Below, piece by piece: positions 34,707 to 45,706 of a stretch of DNA of 64,000 nucleotides; position 1 is the first letter of the stretch, and every line of letters begins with the position of its first letter. Origin of the DNA: Siphonodentalium dalli (taxonomy: Eukaryota > Mollusca > Scaphopoda > Gadilida > Siphonodentaliidae); assembly GCA_032622095.1 (NCBI GenBank), contig CP136069.1, positions 33,642,194 through 33,706,193 on the forward strand, written 5' to 3'. The position numbers and the translations under genes were made by a program. A model generated the notes under the pieces. The model was not told the origin of the DNA, searched no databases, and saw only the letters and a list, made by a program, of their open reading frames with translations.

Positions 34707-35082
34707 CGTTGCGAGTGTCACTTTAACATTATCCCACAGTGTGCGCCATGCGTTACTTTAACATTCATCCATAGTGAGTGTCACTTTAATAATCATCCCC
34801 AGTGAGAGCCTAGTGTCCCTTTAAAATTAAAGACTGAAGCTACCCCCCCACCGCCCCCCCCGAGATCATCACGTGATATACATGTAGATACTATACCATT
34901 CATATGGAAAAGTCTGGATATAACCAGCGGGTCATGTCCGGACATGTCCAACCGGTACAAGTAGACCAACGCGTGGGCGGAGAATATAGGTCAAACTCCG
35001 ACGGGAGTACTGCATATAGGTCGTGTACTTCGGATAGAGTTATCGTTCCTGAACTGGGGGCCAACTGGGGTGGGTATCATCA

Positions 35083-35088
35083 GATAAC
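35083..35088. other. Target site duplication GATAAC (right)
   Basis: GATAAC follows GGTATCATCA, the right terminus. An extra shared A before it makes a 7-bp match possible. Confidence 0.75.
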
Positions 35089-35868
35089 ATTGTAATGTAA
35101 GTTTTGATTTAACTGATACTAACAATTCTGATTTGGCAATGCCATAAAAACATCACAGCAACTAATAAGTACCCTTTTCAACAGGGTTCGATAAAAGACA
35201 ACATGATACGGGACGGAGAGCTCCCATGCTGGCAAAGCAGAAGGGCTATCTATGTTTTCCCTGTTATTCCAAACACAAGGGTTCAGACGAAGATGCGACA
35301 CATACGTCAGCATCTGCGACACCAGAAACTATAGATCACGCGACGACAATTGCAGCAGATTTATTGGCCCATATATGGGAAAGAGGTATGTATAATTAAA
35401 TAAATATTTGAAAACCTGGATGCATGGCCGATAATATACTATAATTGTCGTTAAGAAAATATGTAGGAATCACGATGATGAAAACATTCCACATGTATCT
35501 ATGGCTAGTGTGGTCGTGAAACCTACATTGCATGCCAGAAAGCCAGAAAGCATTTGGTTGTCCTAAAATACCAAATATCGGACATGCATTGCGGAGAAAC
35601 AAACGTGCGACACATATATTTAACTTGACTGAAACAAATTGGTGAGGTACAAAGCACAACACAGCAATGGTGAAGCTGTGTGGTTCAAATCTCAGACGCG
35701 GATTTGAAAATCACGCAAAGAGAAGGAAACATGACTGTATATGACTGAAATTGTCAATTACTTATTTGGGACCAATAGTTCACAAATGTAGTACAGCGTT
35801 ATTTCTTGGTTAAATTATACATTTGTGGGTTTGTCTATCCTCACCATCAAAACTGACAATGTCCATTA
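35089..35868. other. No recognised gene
   Basis: Short unrecognised frames on the minus strand (35119-35322, 35396-35662). The stretch lies between the palindrome and the exon-like blocks that begin at 35869. Confidence 0.35.
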
Positions 35869-36296
35869 GTGGCTGAAACGGCAACATATACACAAACCAA
35901 ACACATGAATACATGTGCAAATTATATTCCAGGAACTTCAACAGATAGCCACAGCGTTGGGGCAATATACTCAGTGCGATCTTTTCAACTCGACACTACA
36001 TCCCAAGATTTAAATGGACCCACGTCGATACCTACATCAAGCCTTCTCGACTCTATAACTCCTGTCGTTGTGAGTTTTCTGACAACAGCTGCCAACATCG
36101 TCGAATCTGCATGTATACAACCGAAAAAACTCATTCTGACAATTGAATATTTACTACACACGAGGGACTTAAACTATATCGGCCATCTCGCATTCCCCTG
36201 CAATCTCATGACCTATTTTGTGACTGGGCGCAAGATAATCGTCAACCTCCACTCGTCACTGGGACCTTCTGAGAGTTATCATTCTCTAACAAAATG
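35869..36296 (+). CDS. Candidate exon A of an unrecognised gene
   Basis: An open block begins after a possible acceptor (CCATTAG) and has no ATG of its own. It reads through LLDSITPVVVSFLTTAANIV, LGHLAF-like and FVTGRKIIVNLHSSLG segments to SLTKW, where a donor (TG|GTACGA) may end it. Its codon use and length without stops contrast with the surrounding DNA. The next block (36378) begins after a short interval of about 80 bp containing stops. No domain is recognised. Confidence 0.4.
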
Positions 36297-36377
36297 GTAC
36301 GACAATAAAACCACTTCTTTGTTCTCTATCTGTTTACATTGTAACATTTTTTTATAATAACCAGTTTTTATCCAAAA

Positions 36378-36678
36378 GGCGGAGAGTTGTAGCAGATGCG
36401 AAACCCGAACTCAGTGCATCAACCGCCATCGTCCATTTCATACCACAGAAGAACAGCCATCTTCAAAAAAATCCATCAATGTCACCCCGGCTGTGGTTCA
36501 ATCCCACAAATTCGACATAAGTCCAACACTCCCATATGCGACATCACCTGCAGTCGATTCTGTTCGCGAGGAATTTTACACCTACATCCAAGACAGAATT
36601 GTGAAAATCGCTAGTGAACAGAGGACGACGGGTAACATAATATCTGACCACGTAGACAATGTAATGACAACTTTCTAA
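36378..36678 (+). CDS. Candidate exon B (cysteine-rich start, charged helix)
   Basis: The block follows a pyrimidine-rich stretch ending CCAAAAG and opens with ESCSRCETRTQC, a C-x2-C-x5-C arrangement. It later contains DSVREEFYTYIQDRIVKIA, which looks helical. It closes near HVDNV, where GTAATG could be a donor; the literal frame stops at 36678. The junction phase with exon A was not resolved cleanly. Confidence 0.35.
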
Positions 36679-36734
36679 CACAACAGACGCCAAATGATCC
36701 ATATTAATTCATATCATCAGGTGGACAGACAGAA

Positions 36735-37457
36735 ACGGCGACACACACGATGGGGGATCCCATAATCGTTAACCCCAATTCTTACGAACAAATCGCATCT
36801 GTTCTTGAGTTGCAAAAGAAGATTCTGAGCGACAGAGAGTGGACCATCGTCGGTGGGGATTGTGTCCCGTATGTATACGGTCGAAACCCGGTTTATGTGT
36901 GATCAGTGCCACGCCAACATCACAGGTGAGAAGAATTTCCAAACACACATGTCCACTGACCACTCTATAGAAGTCGGACTGCCAGACTTAAGTCAATGTC
37001 GACCTTCCGGGAATCTTCTCCATGTTGCATATATTTAGGCTACCTGTTCGTGTTCCGGGAATATGGCTTTTCACTCCACCTCTTCCGAGATGCTGTCAGA
37101 CGACAGAACTAGGCCCTGATAGAGGCGTCGAAACTTCGGTTCTCTCCTCTCTTGTATGTGACCAATGCGCCAAGCTACCAGGAGCTGCTCTTGAAAGATC
37201 GAATCATGATGGAGCAATGTCCGGCTGAAATCAAGGGTTATATCGTGCGACATCTTGCCATGAACGCGTCTGGGCGCCCGAGTCAAGCGGAAGGTGGGGA
37301 TTTCATCCTTGAGGTACGTAGCAGGAGGATAACAATGTGTCTTCTCCCGGGGCTACCAGACGAACGAAAGTGGACGCGAGTAGCAAGGATCGTCCACTCT
37401 CTTGAGCATGTGAGAATGCACATTCGATCAGGCCTAAAATTTAAAGTGTTTCAATAG
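36735..37457 (+). pseudogene. Candidate 3' core of the same gene, frame-disrupted
   Basis: Three successive frames make one plausible protein. First comes MGDPIIVNPNSYEQI to WTIVGGDCVPYVYG (from 36750). Next is a C2H2-like finger FMCDQCHANITG..FQTHMSTDH in the following frame (36853-37038). Last, back in the first frame, are YLFVFREYGFSLHLF, an in-frame TAG near 37109, SYQELLLKDRIMMEQ, GGDFILEV and LPDERKWTRVARIV (to 37457). Two compensating shifts and a stop mean either a decayed gene, unrecognised introns (good donors sit at CCC|GTATGT and ACAG|GTGAGA) or assembly indels. The layout of a D-rich strand, a finger and an E-V-R-S-R-R block is compatible with a domesticated or element-encoded nuclease-like protein, but no family can be named. 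Confidence 0.4.
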
Positions 37458-37801
37458 AAGTTCTGACGTTATCGTCAATAGGGGATGTTTGTGGAAATGA
37501 TGGCGACCTAAATAACAATAATAAAGTTGGTTAACCTCATGCAAAAGCCGTAAGTGCTGAGAATGTATGTTGATTGTCATAATAAATGATTTTCACATAT
37601 GAACATTGATATTGAAGAACATGATTTGGATAGTAATACTTCTAACGATTTCAGTCAAAATATTCACCAATTTATATCTATCTAAGTAGCCAGTCCAGAT
37701 GCGAACAACAAAACTATTCAAAGCACCACCTAACAGTTGATGAGCAGTTAACAAGGAAGTGTTACCTTAGGATAAACATTTCCGTGCTCACGATATATCA
37801 G

Positions 37802-37980
37802 GTAGTGTCACAGCTCAGACATATCAATAAAATAACTGTCGACCCGTCGGACGACGACATAGAAGTGATGACTGCCAACGACGACGAAGAAGAAATTACA
37901 CTGGATCGCGAAGCCATCGAGGAGCAATTACTGCAACCCCAGGAATCTCTTCCGTCGATCTCCCAGATTAACTCCAACAG
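37802..37980 (+). CDS. Candidate acidic exon F
   Basis: Bounded by a good acceptor (GATATATCAG) and donor (CAACAG|GTAAAT). The 179-nt block reads VVSQLRHINKITVDPSDDDI and then ANDDEEEITLDREAIEEQLL, a strongly acidic linker. It probably belongs with the blocks upstream and downstream on the same strand. Confidence 0.4.
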
Positions 37981-38416
37981 GTAAATATGGTAGTCTAAAA
38001 GTGAATGCATATTACAGCTATTGTATACTATTCCAGATCGTATTATATTGCCGAATCAAAATTAAGATGGCTCATTCCGCTATTCTTCCAATTACCCTTA
38101 TCAAACCATTGATGGGGTAAACAGAGGATACCGTTGAGTCGCTATCAGTGCAGCCATCGACTGAATTTTCGAAGATGTTAACTTACCCATGACAGCAATT
38201 AACTATCGATAATCGTTGCATCGATTGTATCGTAAGACACATCACATACACCCAACAAGTGTATGCCCGTAATGCTGGATCCATGTGAATTGGCCAGATA
38301 TGCGATTTTTCATAGCATGCGATGAGCAGTTTATATACATGTATAATGTTTTCCGCCCTAGATGTCATAGTATATTGGTGTTCTTTGCCTCGATCTATGT
38401 GTAATTTAAGACGAAA

Positions 38417-38794
38417 TTGATATATTCAATACCATTCAAAGTTTATTCGTGTGCGTTAACATATAGTAAGGAAAGCAAATATTTTAAACCAACAAGGTGG
38501 TACATCAGATCCACTAAACTTGATTTGGAGATATATCGCTGGAGGCAAGTACTCAGAAAATCGGCTCATCTTAGTCCAAGTGAAGTGAAGAATATAACAA
38601 CACTCTCTGAATCATTCATGACCACTAACGCTAGGAATTTCCATCATATGGCAGCGAAGAACATGGAGATATATTACAATAATTGTACAAGCACTTCCAC
38701 ATTCTCCAGACAACCAGACCTACCCCTGCTAAACATTACGGTTGAAAAAGAAGAGCAAAGTCAAACATTGACTATTTTGTCCATAGAATGCTAA
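38417..38794 (+). CDS. Candidate exon G (terminal block)
   Basis: An open block of 125 codons. Its more protein-like part runs from SKYFKPTRWYIRSTKLDLEI through YRWRQVLRKSAHLSPSEVKN and ARNFHHMAAKNMEIYY to a stop. The basic, helix-rich content would suit a C-terminal DNA- or RNA-binding region. The true 5' edge is not fixed and no family is recognised. Confidence 0.3.
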   Translation: MIYSIPFKVYSCALTYSKESKYFKPTRWYIRSTKLDLEIYRWRQVLRKSAHLSPSEVKNITTLSESFMTTNARNFHHMAAKNMEIYYNNCTSTSTFSRQPDLPLLNITVEKEEQSQTLTILSIEC

Positions 38795-38919
38795 CATTTC
38801 TGATGCACATAATAAGTTGATTTTTCGCATATATATCCCAAATATTATTCTATGCTGTTCCGAAAACGTAGCCGATTGTGACATACTTGGTTATTAAACA
38901 TGTTACTCAATCAAGTGAA

Positions 38920-39800
38920 AAATGTAGGTTCTATTCTGGTTATCCCAATACATTATGAGGCATGACAAATTCATTTTAAAGGATGCCGTATGGAATTTTG
39001 CCAAAAAACTTCTTTTCAGATTCTATCAATGTTTCTGAACAGAAATCAACTTTTTTTAAACCAATTTTTTGTTGCCATTTTGCAAACCATCTTGAGTAAT
39101 TTTGTCCAAAACAGATCAGTGTGAACTATTTAAACCAGATCAAAACAATAAACACCTTCGATACCAAAGATAGTTCCATTTTACTTGAGAAATTGTCTTA
39201 ACATGAAAAGTGAATTTTTGGCCGATTTTGATGTCAAGTTTGTGATATAAAAATCAAATAATTCTGGTAATGTCAGTGTTTAAAATAATAACCAATGTGC
39301 ATCAGAAATGGTTGTACTCAATATCTATAAGACAGAATAGTTATTTTTCATCAACCACAACCTGTATGCGGTTGCATGACTCGCTGGATCAATATTTACA
39401 TGTTTTCCTTATTATGGCTGACATTTTGAGCCAAAGTGATAATTTGGGTACAAGTTAGAATATTTATAAGAAATGGAAATTGTCACTTAGATTGCACAGT
39501 TCTTCCCATTTCCTGACGAAATATGACTAGAATTCCAATGGTGATTTTTTTGTGAATTGTTATACCGTGTTCTGTAAAATCAATTTTTTAAGGGATCGGA
39601 GGTGGCAGGGAGCCCACGAATGGCATGTTTCATTGCTCCAATGGTTTTAAAGATATTAGTGAAAAAACGTCAAATTTTGTAATTTTGGCGTCCATTATGG
39701 CGGCCATTTTGGATTATCGTAGAAAACATTAAAGCGAATACAAAGACGGACATCCATGCTATCGCTTCGATAATCTCCAGAGTCCATATATCCTTTAATA
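38920..39800. repeat. Dispersed repeat family, copy 1
   Basis: Shares CCATCTTGAGTAATTTTGTC, TTGGCCGATTTTGA.GTCAAG and ATATGACTAGAAT..CCATGG-like words with 47680-48430, in the same order and spacing. More weakly it shares ATATGGCTAGA with 60480-61060. It contains a GGCGGCCATTTTGGA segment near 39700. It is non-coding; element class unknown. Confidence 0.65.
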
Positions 39801-41090
39801 TAGCTATAATATTTTATACAAAATAGTTACCCCTAAATCTCTAATATTCGAAATGTCAAGGTGAATTTGAAGGCTAAGGGGTCACCAAAAATACTGGAAC
39901 CAGCTAACTGGTTGGGGTAGACCACATACCCAACCAACCCTGAAAGTTTCATGCTTTAATTCTAAAGTGAACGATTTTGTGTTATATATGAACGAAACTG
40001 TATGCGTTTTAATGTTTTTCTGTTTACGGTGTTTGGAACAAATATGAATATTTTCGACAATTAAGGCCTCGTGTGAGTCGTGTGCCTTTAAATCCAACCA
40101 GAATATCATATTAGTATACATATGCAGTTAAACCAAATAATAGTCTGCTTGATTGTTATTCTATGGTTGGATATATATTTGTTGTAGGGATCGGAGGTTC
40201 ATCTGAGTCTTTTAAGAACTGTCCACAAATCTTTTATGTATCATATATTTGACATACATTATTTGAAAATAAACATGTTTTTAGCACGTGACGGTTTGCG
40301 CTCCAAAATACACATGGTGTTCGCGATCGAATTTGTCCTTGTACCGAAATATAGGTCGATAAATACCTTAACTGTGTTCCTATGCTCATGAGCTTGATAT
40401 GTTATGGAAAGAAGCATTTAAGTCATAAAAAATATAACTTCGAACGCAAAAATATGACCCCGAGCAATCCCTGCGTTATTTGTATTCATCGAATTGGGGA
40501 ATCGGAAACGGAATAAAGTACCACCGTCCGGTAAAGGTGAATTGCGGTATCCATAACCAACTGATATTAAACATGTACGGTGTATATGGTTGGACAATAT
40601 TATGTATGTTTGAAATGAATTCATATGTTTAATATTAAATAGCAATGTTATGATTAAAATTCAAATTGCGTTTTTGACAATTTAATACCACTAAATCATT
40701 CAAACGTGGTCCGCGATACAACAATACCTGCAAGACATACCCCATTCCCCAAACATATCCGTGCTTATATGTTGATAATTACACAGTAACTCGTACCCGA
40801 AGCTGGTCCTGTTCCTGGTTTGAGATAACTCCGTCTACTGGCCAATGAGTTTCTGATTGGCTGAGCCATGTATCCTATATATAGATATTTGTCCAGGGCA
40901 GCTACATTTCGCCCAAAAACAGATATCAATCACTTTTCAAACTTTTTCAGAAATTTGTTAAATAAAAAGCATCCTATGTGCCAGAAATATGTATAGTGAA
41001 TGATACTCTTCCCATTCTGAAAATATTTGGCAGTGACAATGCGTAATTTGTGAGAAATCTGCGACTTTCTACAAAGAATATGTTACGTTC
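39801..41090. other. No recognised gene
   Basis: Short frames only (for example 39882-40121 and 40418-40645 on the minus strand). No element ends were seen. Confidence 0.4.
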
Positions 41091-41091
41091 T

Positions 41092-41645
41092 TCGGGGTGC
41101 TAATTTCTGATTCACCGCTCGACGTTCCTTGCCAATTATACGTCTAGTTCTCAAAAATATTGTTTAAATGTTGCAATTTTAATGAAGGGGAGAGGCTATG
41201 CTTTCGAAAGATGTATAACAATTATTGTCACGTTGCGAAAAATGCGAGATATCTGTTCCCCATTCCTGTTACTCGGAATAATTTACGTTTGCTAATTTCC
41301 GATTCACCGCTCGACGTTCCTGTCCAATTATATGCCTAGTTCTCAAAAGTAGAGTTTAAATGTTGCAATGTTAAAGAATTCGAAGGGGAGTGGCTATATG
41401 CTTTGGAATGGTGTATAACATGTATTGTTTCATTGTGTAAAATGCGAGAAAATTAAGTTTATATCTCTGTTCCTCATTCGTGTTACTCGGAAAAATTTAC
41501 GTTTTTGCAAATTTCCGATTCACCGCTCGACGTTCCTGGCCAATTATACGCAATGTTTTTTAGGGGAGTGGCCATGCTTTCGAATGATGTATAAGTGTAT
41601 TTTATCATAGCGTAAAACGTTCCTCATTCCTGTTACTCCAAATAT
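41092..41645. repeat. Three-copy tandem repeat of about 190-215 bp
   Basis: The block TTTC.GATTCACCGCTCGACGTTCC followed by CCAATTATA, GGGGAG.GGCTATGCTTT, GATGTATAA and TTCCTGTTACTC recurs three times from about 41105, 41295 and 41510. The third copy has an internal deletion. Confidence 0.85.
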
Positions 41646-41734
41646 AGTCATTCTGCTACACGGAAGTTGTTCCTCGTTCCGTCCATGTTGTTCCAAATAG
41701 TTAATCCCCACGGCACCTTAGTTCTTCAATGAGT

Positions 41735-42150
41735 TCATCCACATCCGCTGGTTCTCTCTCCCTGGGCAGTGGCGACTACAGCTCGTACCTCGGCGTTTTC
41801 GGGACTGTGAAGGAGTCCTCTCTCTGTGAGTGGCTGTGATGTCACTGGTGGAGAATCGAGCCCCAAGTCAAAATTGGACTGTACCATCGCAGGAGCCGCC
41901 GGGGTGACGTCAATCGGTTCCTGCTGTGGTGATGGTTTTACAGTCACAACGCATCCGCTGCAAAGGCTGTCGTCTGGATTGTCTCAGTCGGCCTCTGAGG
42001 TGGGTATTGATCAGTGGATGCGGCATCCGGAAGTGGGTCCTGTCCATGGTGGATCAGGTGGAAGGTAGCTGGGTGTCTCTCAGCATTCTTATCAATCCAC
42101 CTGGCCCTTCTTTCTGCGTCCCTGCGACGGTGTCCCGGGCTTTTCTTCAT
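41735..42150 (-). pseudogene. Possible retroelement Gag-like fragment
   Basis: Two minus-strand frames abut. The upstream one has KKSPGHRRRDAERRARWIDK, a basic stretch like those before the zinc knuckles of invertebrate retroelement Gag-like proteins. The downstream one is rich in Pro, Thr and Ser (VTPAAPAMVQS, SPPVTSQPLTERG). A frameshift separates them. No zinc knuckle, protease or RT follows, so the assignment is weak. Confidence 0.3.
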
Positions 42151-42360
42151 TTTCTTTTTTCGTGTCTGTGTAGCCCTTCAATCTGTGGTCTTGGTCTTCG
42201 AACTCCGGGTCGCTGCTGGTAGAGAGTGCGACGCTGAACTTCGAGGCTACATCCACCCGACCCACATGTTCATGGGTAGTTCAACGCACACAGTGGGTTG
42301 GGTTGAAGCCTCCCAAAGCATTGCAAACTTGGCTAGGTATGAGCTCCATATATAAGCCTA

Positions 42361-43300
42361 ATCCAAAACCAAGCTCCACAAAAAAGTCAGGAATCACTTA
42401 AGGGAATCACTCGGAGTGTCCTTCCCATTGAGTGAATTATTTGCGTATCATACGAGAGTTTATACACGAGAAACATGTTCGTATCATGATGATTGGCTGA
42501 AACCATATCGAGACGCCACGTGATCTCTTTTCAACCCAATAAAATCAAAATCAAAATGGCGGCTGGCGACCGAATTTAAATTTCGGGGAGCGAGTGCACG
42601 GTGGTCACACTGGTCAGAATATTTGTTCACCATAATAGCGTATATTTGACGGTGGTCAGAATAGTTTACAATAATAACATATACTTGTTCTAGCCTATCT
42701 TTATATTCGTCTTTCCCTCTTTCTTTTACTGAGTTGCAATCACTGGGCATGTATAATACATTAATTAAGCAGATAGTTATTGTACCCAGAAATATCTACA
42801 CGTTGTTCGTATATTCATTATTTATGGTTCCCCAATAACAAAATTTCGCGTGTTGAAACCATTGTTTTGTAAACAAAACTGTTAGAGTGATTTGCCAACA
42901 AACACCGGTAATCGAGTGACGGACTTCCGCTTTAGCGGGGACTGACCCCGACAGGCAATTTGACCATCTCGTAACGGTGGGTCACGTCTTTCGGGGTGCT
43001 CCAGCCGATATGAGTGGTCCGCAATAGCCCCGGGTTTAAAAAAAATAAATAAAGTGGAGCGAATCCATGATTGTCTAGCTCTCGAATCTGCACTCGGGTA
43101 AAAGTAGATTAAATCCATTTAGCTGAGATGGCTTCCAGAATGGCCGAAATTTTGGTTAAAGCCGTGTAACATACGTTTGGTTTATATACATCGAAATTGC
43201 TTAACTCGATTCTTTTGAAGCTTGATAATTAATGAGCGTGTGTATATGAGGTGTCGCTATCAAAGAGTGTTTATCTTCTTGAGTGGAAATCAAATCTGTT
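42361..43300. other. No recognised gene
   Basis: Contains an AAAATGGCGGC motif near 42555. A GC-rich block at about 42920-43040 (CGGGGACTGACCCCGAC, GCCCCGGG) is followed by an A-rich run and may be a degenerate SINE-like sequence, though A and B boxes could not be identified. Confidence 0.3.
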
Positions 43301-43319
43301 AAAACTGGCGGATTTCTAA

Positions 43320-44218
43320 GGACGAAATTTGATACATAGGGTATCTCGGTATCCGCTTGGCCGATTTCCACCATTTTCGGGGTGTTGGTGTAGATGGGGA
43401 TCCACCGAGATGCCTGTGCGGCGTGACATTGACCTTCGAACGACCTTGACTCTCTATCTCAGGATCTGATGGGACGATCGGGATGAAATTTCGTAGGTAG
43501 GGACAGTTCGGGTAGCCAAACATTTTCAACATGATCTTGACCTTTTAAATGACCTTGAACCCGTATCTCGGTATCCGCTGGGTCGATTTCCACCATTATC
43601 GGGGTGTTGGTGTAGATGGGGATGCCAATAAATTTTGTCCCACCGAGATGCCCGTGCGGCGTGACCTTGACCTTCGAGTGACATTGACTCTCTATCTCAT
43701 AATTCGATGGGACGATCGGGATGAAATTTCGTAGGTAGGGATGGTTCGGGTAGCCAAACATGTTCAAAGGGTAGCGGCGTGACATTAACCTTTCAAATGA
43801 CATTGAACCTGTATCTCGGTATCCGCTTGGCCGATTTCCACAATTTTTGGGGTGTTTGTGTAGATGGCGATGCCAATAAATTTCGTCCCACCCAGATGCC
43901 CATGCGGCGTGACCTTGACCTTCAAATGACATTGACTCTGTATCTCGGAATCCGATGGCACGACCGGGATGAAATTTCGTAGGTAGGGATAGTTCGGGTA
44001 ACCAAACATTTTCAACATGACCTTGACCTTTCAAATGACCTTGAACCCGTATCTCGGGATCCACTGGGCCGATTTCCACCATTTGTGTGGTGTTGGTGTA
44101 GATGGGGATGCCAATAACTTTCGTCACACCCATCGTTACCTTGACCTTTCAAATGACCTTGAACCTGTATCTCGGTATCCGCTGGGCCGATTTCCACCAT
44201 TTTTGGGGTGTTGGTGTA
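43320..44218. repeat. About 240-bp tandem repeat within a Helitron-like element
   Basis: The phrase ATCTCGGTATCCGCT.GGCCG recurs near 43346, 43568, 43815 and 44175, with a variant near 44050. The phrase GACTCT.TATCTC recurs near 43448, 43685 and 43930. The full unit is about 235-245 bp made of two half-units. The 224-codon minus-strand frame 43459-44133 is a translation of this array. Confidence 0.85.
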
Positions 44219-44239
44219 AAAAAAAAACACAACGACTCT

Positions 44240-44265
44240 CCCCGTCAGGACGGGTACCCAGCTAG
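44240..44265 (+). mobile_element. Helitron-like 3' terminus (first)
   Basis: A hairpin CCCGTC..GACGGG is followed by TACCCAG and CTAG, with T as the next base. A short hairpin about ten bases before a terminal CTRR and insertion before T is the established Helitron 3' end. The tandem array at 43320-44218 probably belongs to this element; its 5' TC end was not located. Confidence 0.65.
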
Positions 44266-45484
44266 TCTAATATATTTTTTGGGACTTCTGTTTGTCTGTC
44301 TGTCTGTTAGCTATGGTCGGGAAAACTGCCGGACGGATTTAGCCCAAACTTGCTATATAAGCGTAAAAAGCCACGGGGATGGTCATCGGACCGCTTTTGA
44401 GAACGTCCGAGCACCCCTTATCCATGTCCCCTGTCACCGTCCTTGGCAGGGAGTGGTTAACACAATCCATATTTGGTATTGTTAACCGAACAACGCTCTT
44501 TATGCTCTCCATATTTGCGCCTACGGCTGTTTGCAAGCTATTTTCCATATTTGGTTTTGTTCACCGAACAACGCTCTTTATTCTGTCCATATTTGGTTTT
44601 GTTTATTCTGTCCACTCGCTCTGGTTCTGGCGTTCTCCGCAGTCTGATTTCACAGACGTTGCAGCAGAGTTCTGTTGTCGCTGATTTCACACACGTTGCA
44701 GTCTAATTTCACACACGTTGCAGGTCTCATTTGATGAATTTTTCTTGATAACATTTGCCACTAATTTCTGCTGCTCGGACTGCTCCCTACATAATTTTGT
44801 TGTCGCTGTTGAACTTCTCTCACACTTTACTTTTGACAATTATACATATACTCTTGCCTTCCATATTGCCATGTCTCCGCAGTCCACATTTCACACACGT
44901 TGCAGCAGAGTTCTGTCCACTCGCTCTGGTTCTGGCGTTCTCCGCAGTCTGATTTCACACACGTTGCAGGTCTCATTTGATGAATTTAACCACGTTTTCT
45001 TGATGAATTTAGCCACGTTTTCTGTTCTTATGTCTGTCTTCGTACTTAGGTGTTCCAAGGAACGGGGGAGATTTTCATCGGGTAAGTTTTTCCGCCCGAG
45101 GTGATCTTCACCTTGAAACGAGTACCCACATACGTACCTCTTTTAGGGACGGGTACCATCACGGGACGGGTACCATCATTTCTCTTGATTAAAAGTTCAG
45201 AATTAACTCAAATTAACGGATTTCGACGAAATTTGATACCCAGGGATACTTTTGTGGGGGGAGTGTTTTCGACGGGTAAAATCGTGACCCCGACTTGACC
45301 TTCAAACTGGTCAATTCAAGGTCAAATCGGTTAAAACGGACGGATTTCGACGAAATTTTATACATATGGGTGCTTTTGTCCGGGGATTGTTTTGGACGGG
45401 TCAAATCGTTACCCCGACCTGACCTTGACCGTCAAAATGGTCAATTCAAGGTCAAAGCCCGGACGAAGTCGGGTCACCTGCTAG
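44266..45484 (+). mobile_element. Non-autonomous Helitron, about 1.2 kb
   Basis: It begins TCTAATATATTTTTTGG with a TCTGTTTGTCTGTCTGTC stretch, resembling a common Helitron 5' end. It ends with the hairpin CCCGGACGAAGTCGGG (45458-45473), then TCACCTG and CTAG followed by T. Inside are direct repeats (a GTTCTGGCGTTCTCCGCAGT block at about 44630 and 44930) and two copies of a GACGGATTTCGACGAAATTT-type unit near the 3' end. No Rep/helicase gene is present. It sits head-to-tail behind the first 3' terminus. Confidence 0.75.
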
Positions 45485-45695
45485 TATAATATAATAGACA
45501 CATTATATCTGGAAGAACTAGAGAACACATACAGTTCTTTTTAAAAATAATTTATCTCAATGTTGGTGCTAAGACTTAGAGATATTATTCGTTTCTCATC
45601 ACAGCCATATCGACCAGCCAACGCATGGACGAGAAATCTTAATTTAATCACCATATTATTCGGTTAGAGGGGATCGGACAAGGATCATTATTGAT
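45485..45695 (+). repeat. Dispersed repeat, copy 1 (Helitron flank)
   Basis: Starts TATAATATAATAGACA and matches 56678-56885 through GGTGCTAAGACT, CATATCGA.CAGCCAACGCA and GGGGATCGGACAAGGAT. In the 56.7-kb copy the base before this segment is A, giving the A/T site that Helitrons use. Confidence 0.8.
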
Positions 45696-45706
45696 TGTTG
45701 AGGCCC

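Larger units (their letters stand above)
31148..35082. mobile_element. 3.9-kb palindromic element, TG..CA ends, 6-bp TSD
   Basis: The left arm 31148-33055 and right arm 33167-35082 are inverse copies around a 111-bp unique spacer. The termini are TGATGATACC and GGTATCATCA, and GATAAC flanks both. By direct reading the arms differ by one base in a G run (near 31370), one 9-bp unit in a TTCAAAAAG array and one A/T change. Each arm encodes the same zinc-finger protein, diverging from the centre. TG..CA ends with a 6-bp duplication are what a retroviral-type (DDE) integrase leaves; Polinton/Maverick elements also make 6-bp duplications. No integrase or transposase is present, so mobilisation would be in trans. 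Confidence 0.8.

Noticed and set aside
42920-43080. SINE or tRNA-derived sequence
   Set aside because: GC-rich block plus A-run is suggestive, but no A or B box could be placed.
43459-44133. 224-codon minus-strand open frame
   Set aside because: It reads through a 240-bp tandem repeat in the Helitron region; the protein is periodic and other frames are equally open.
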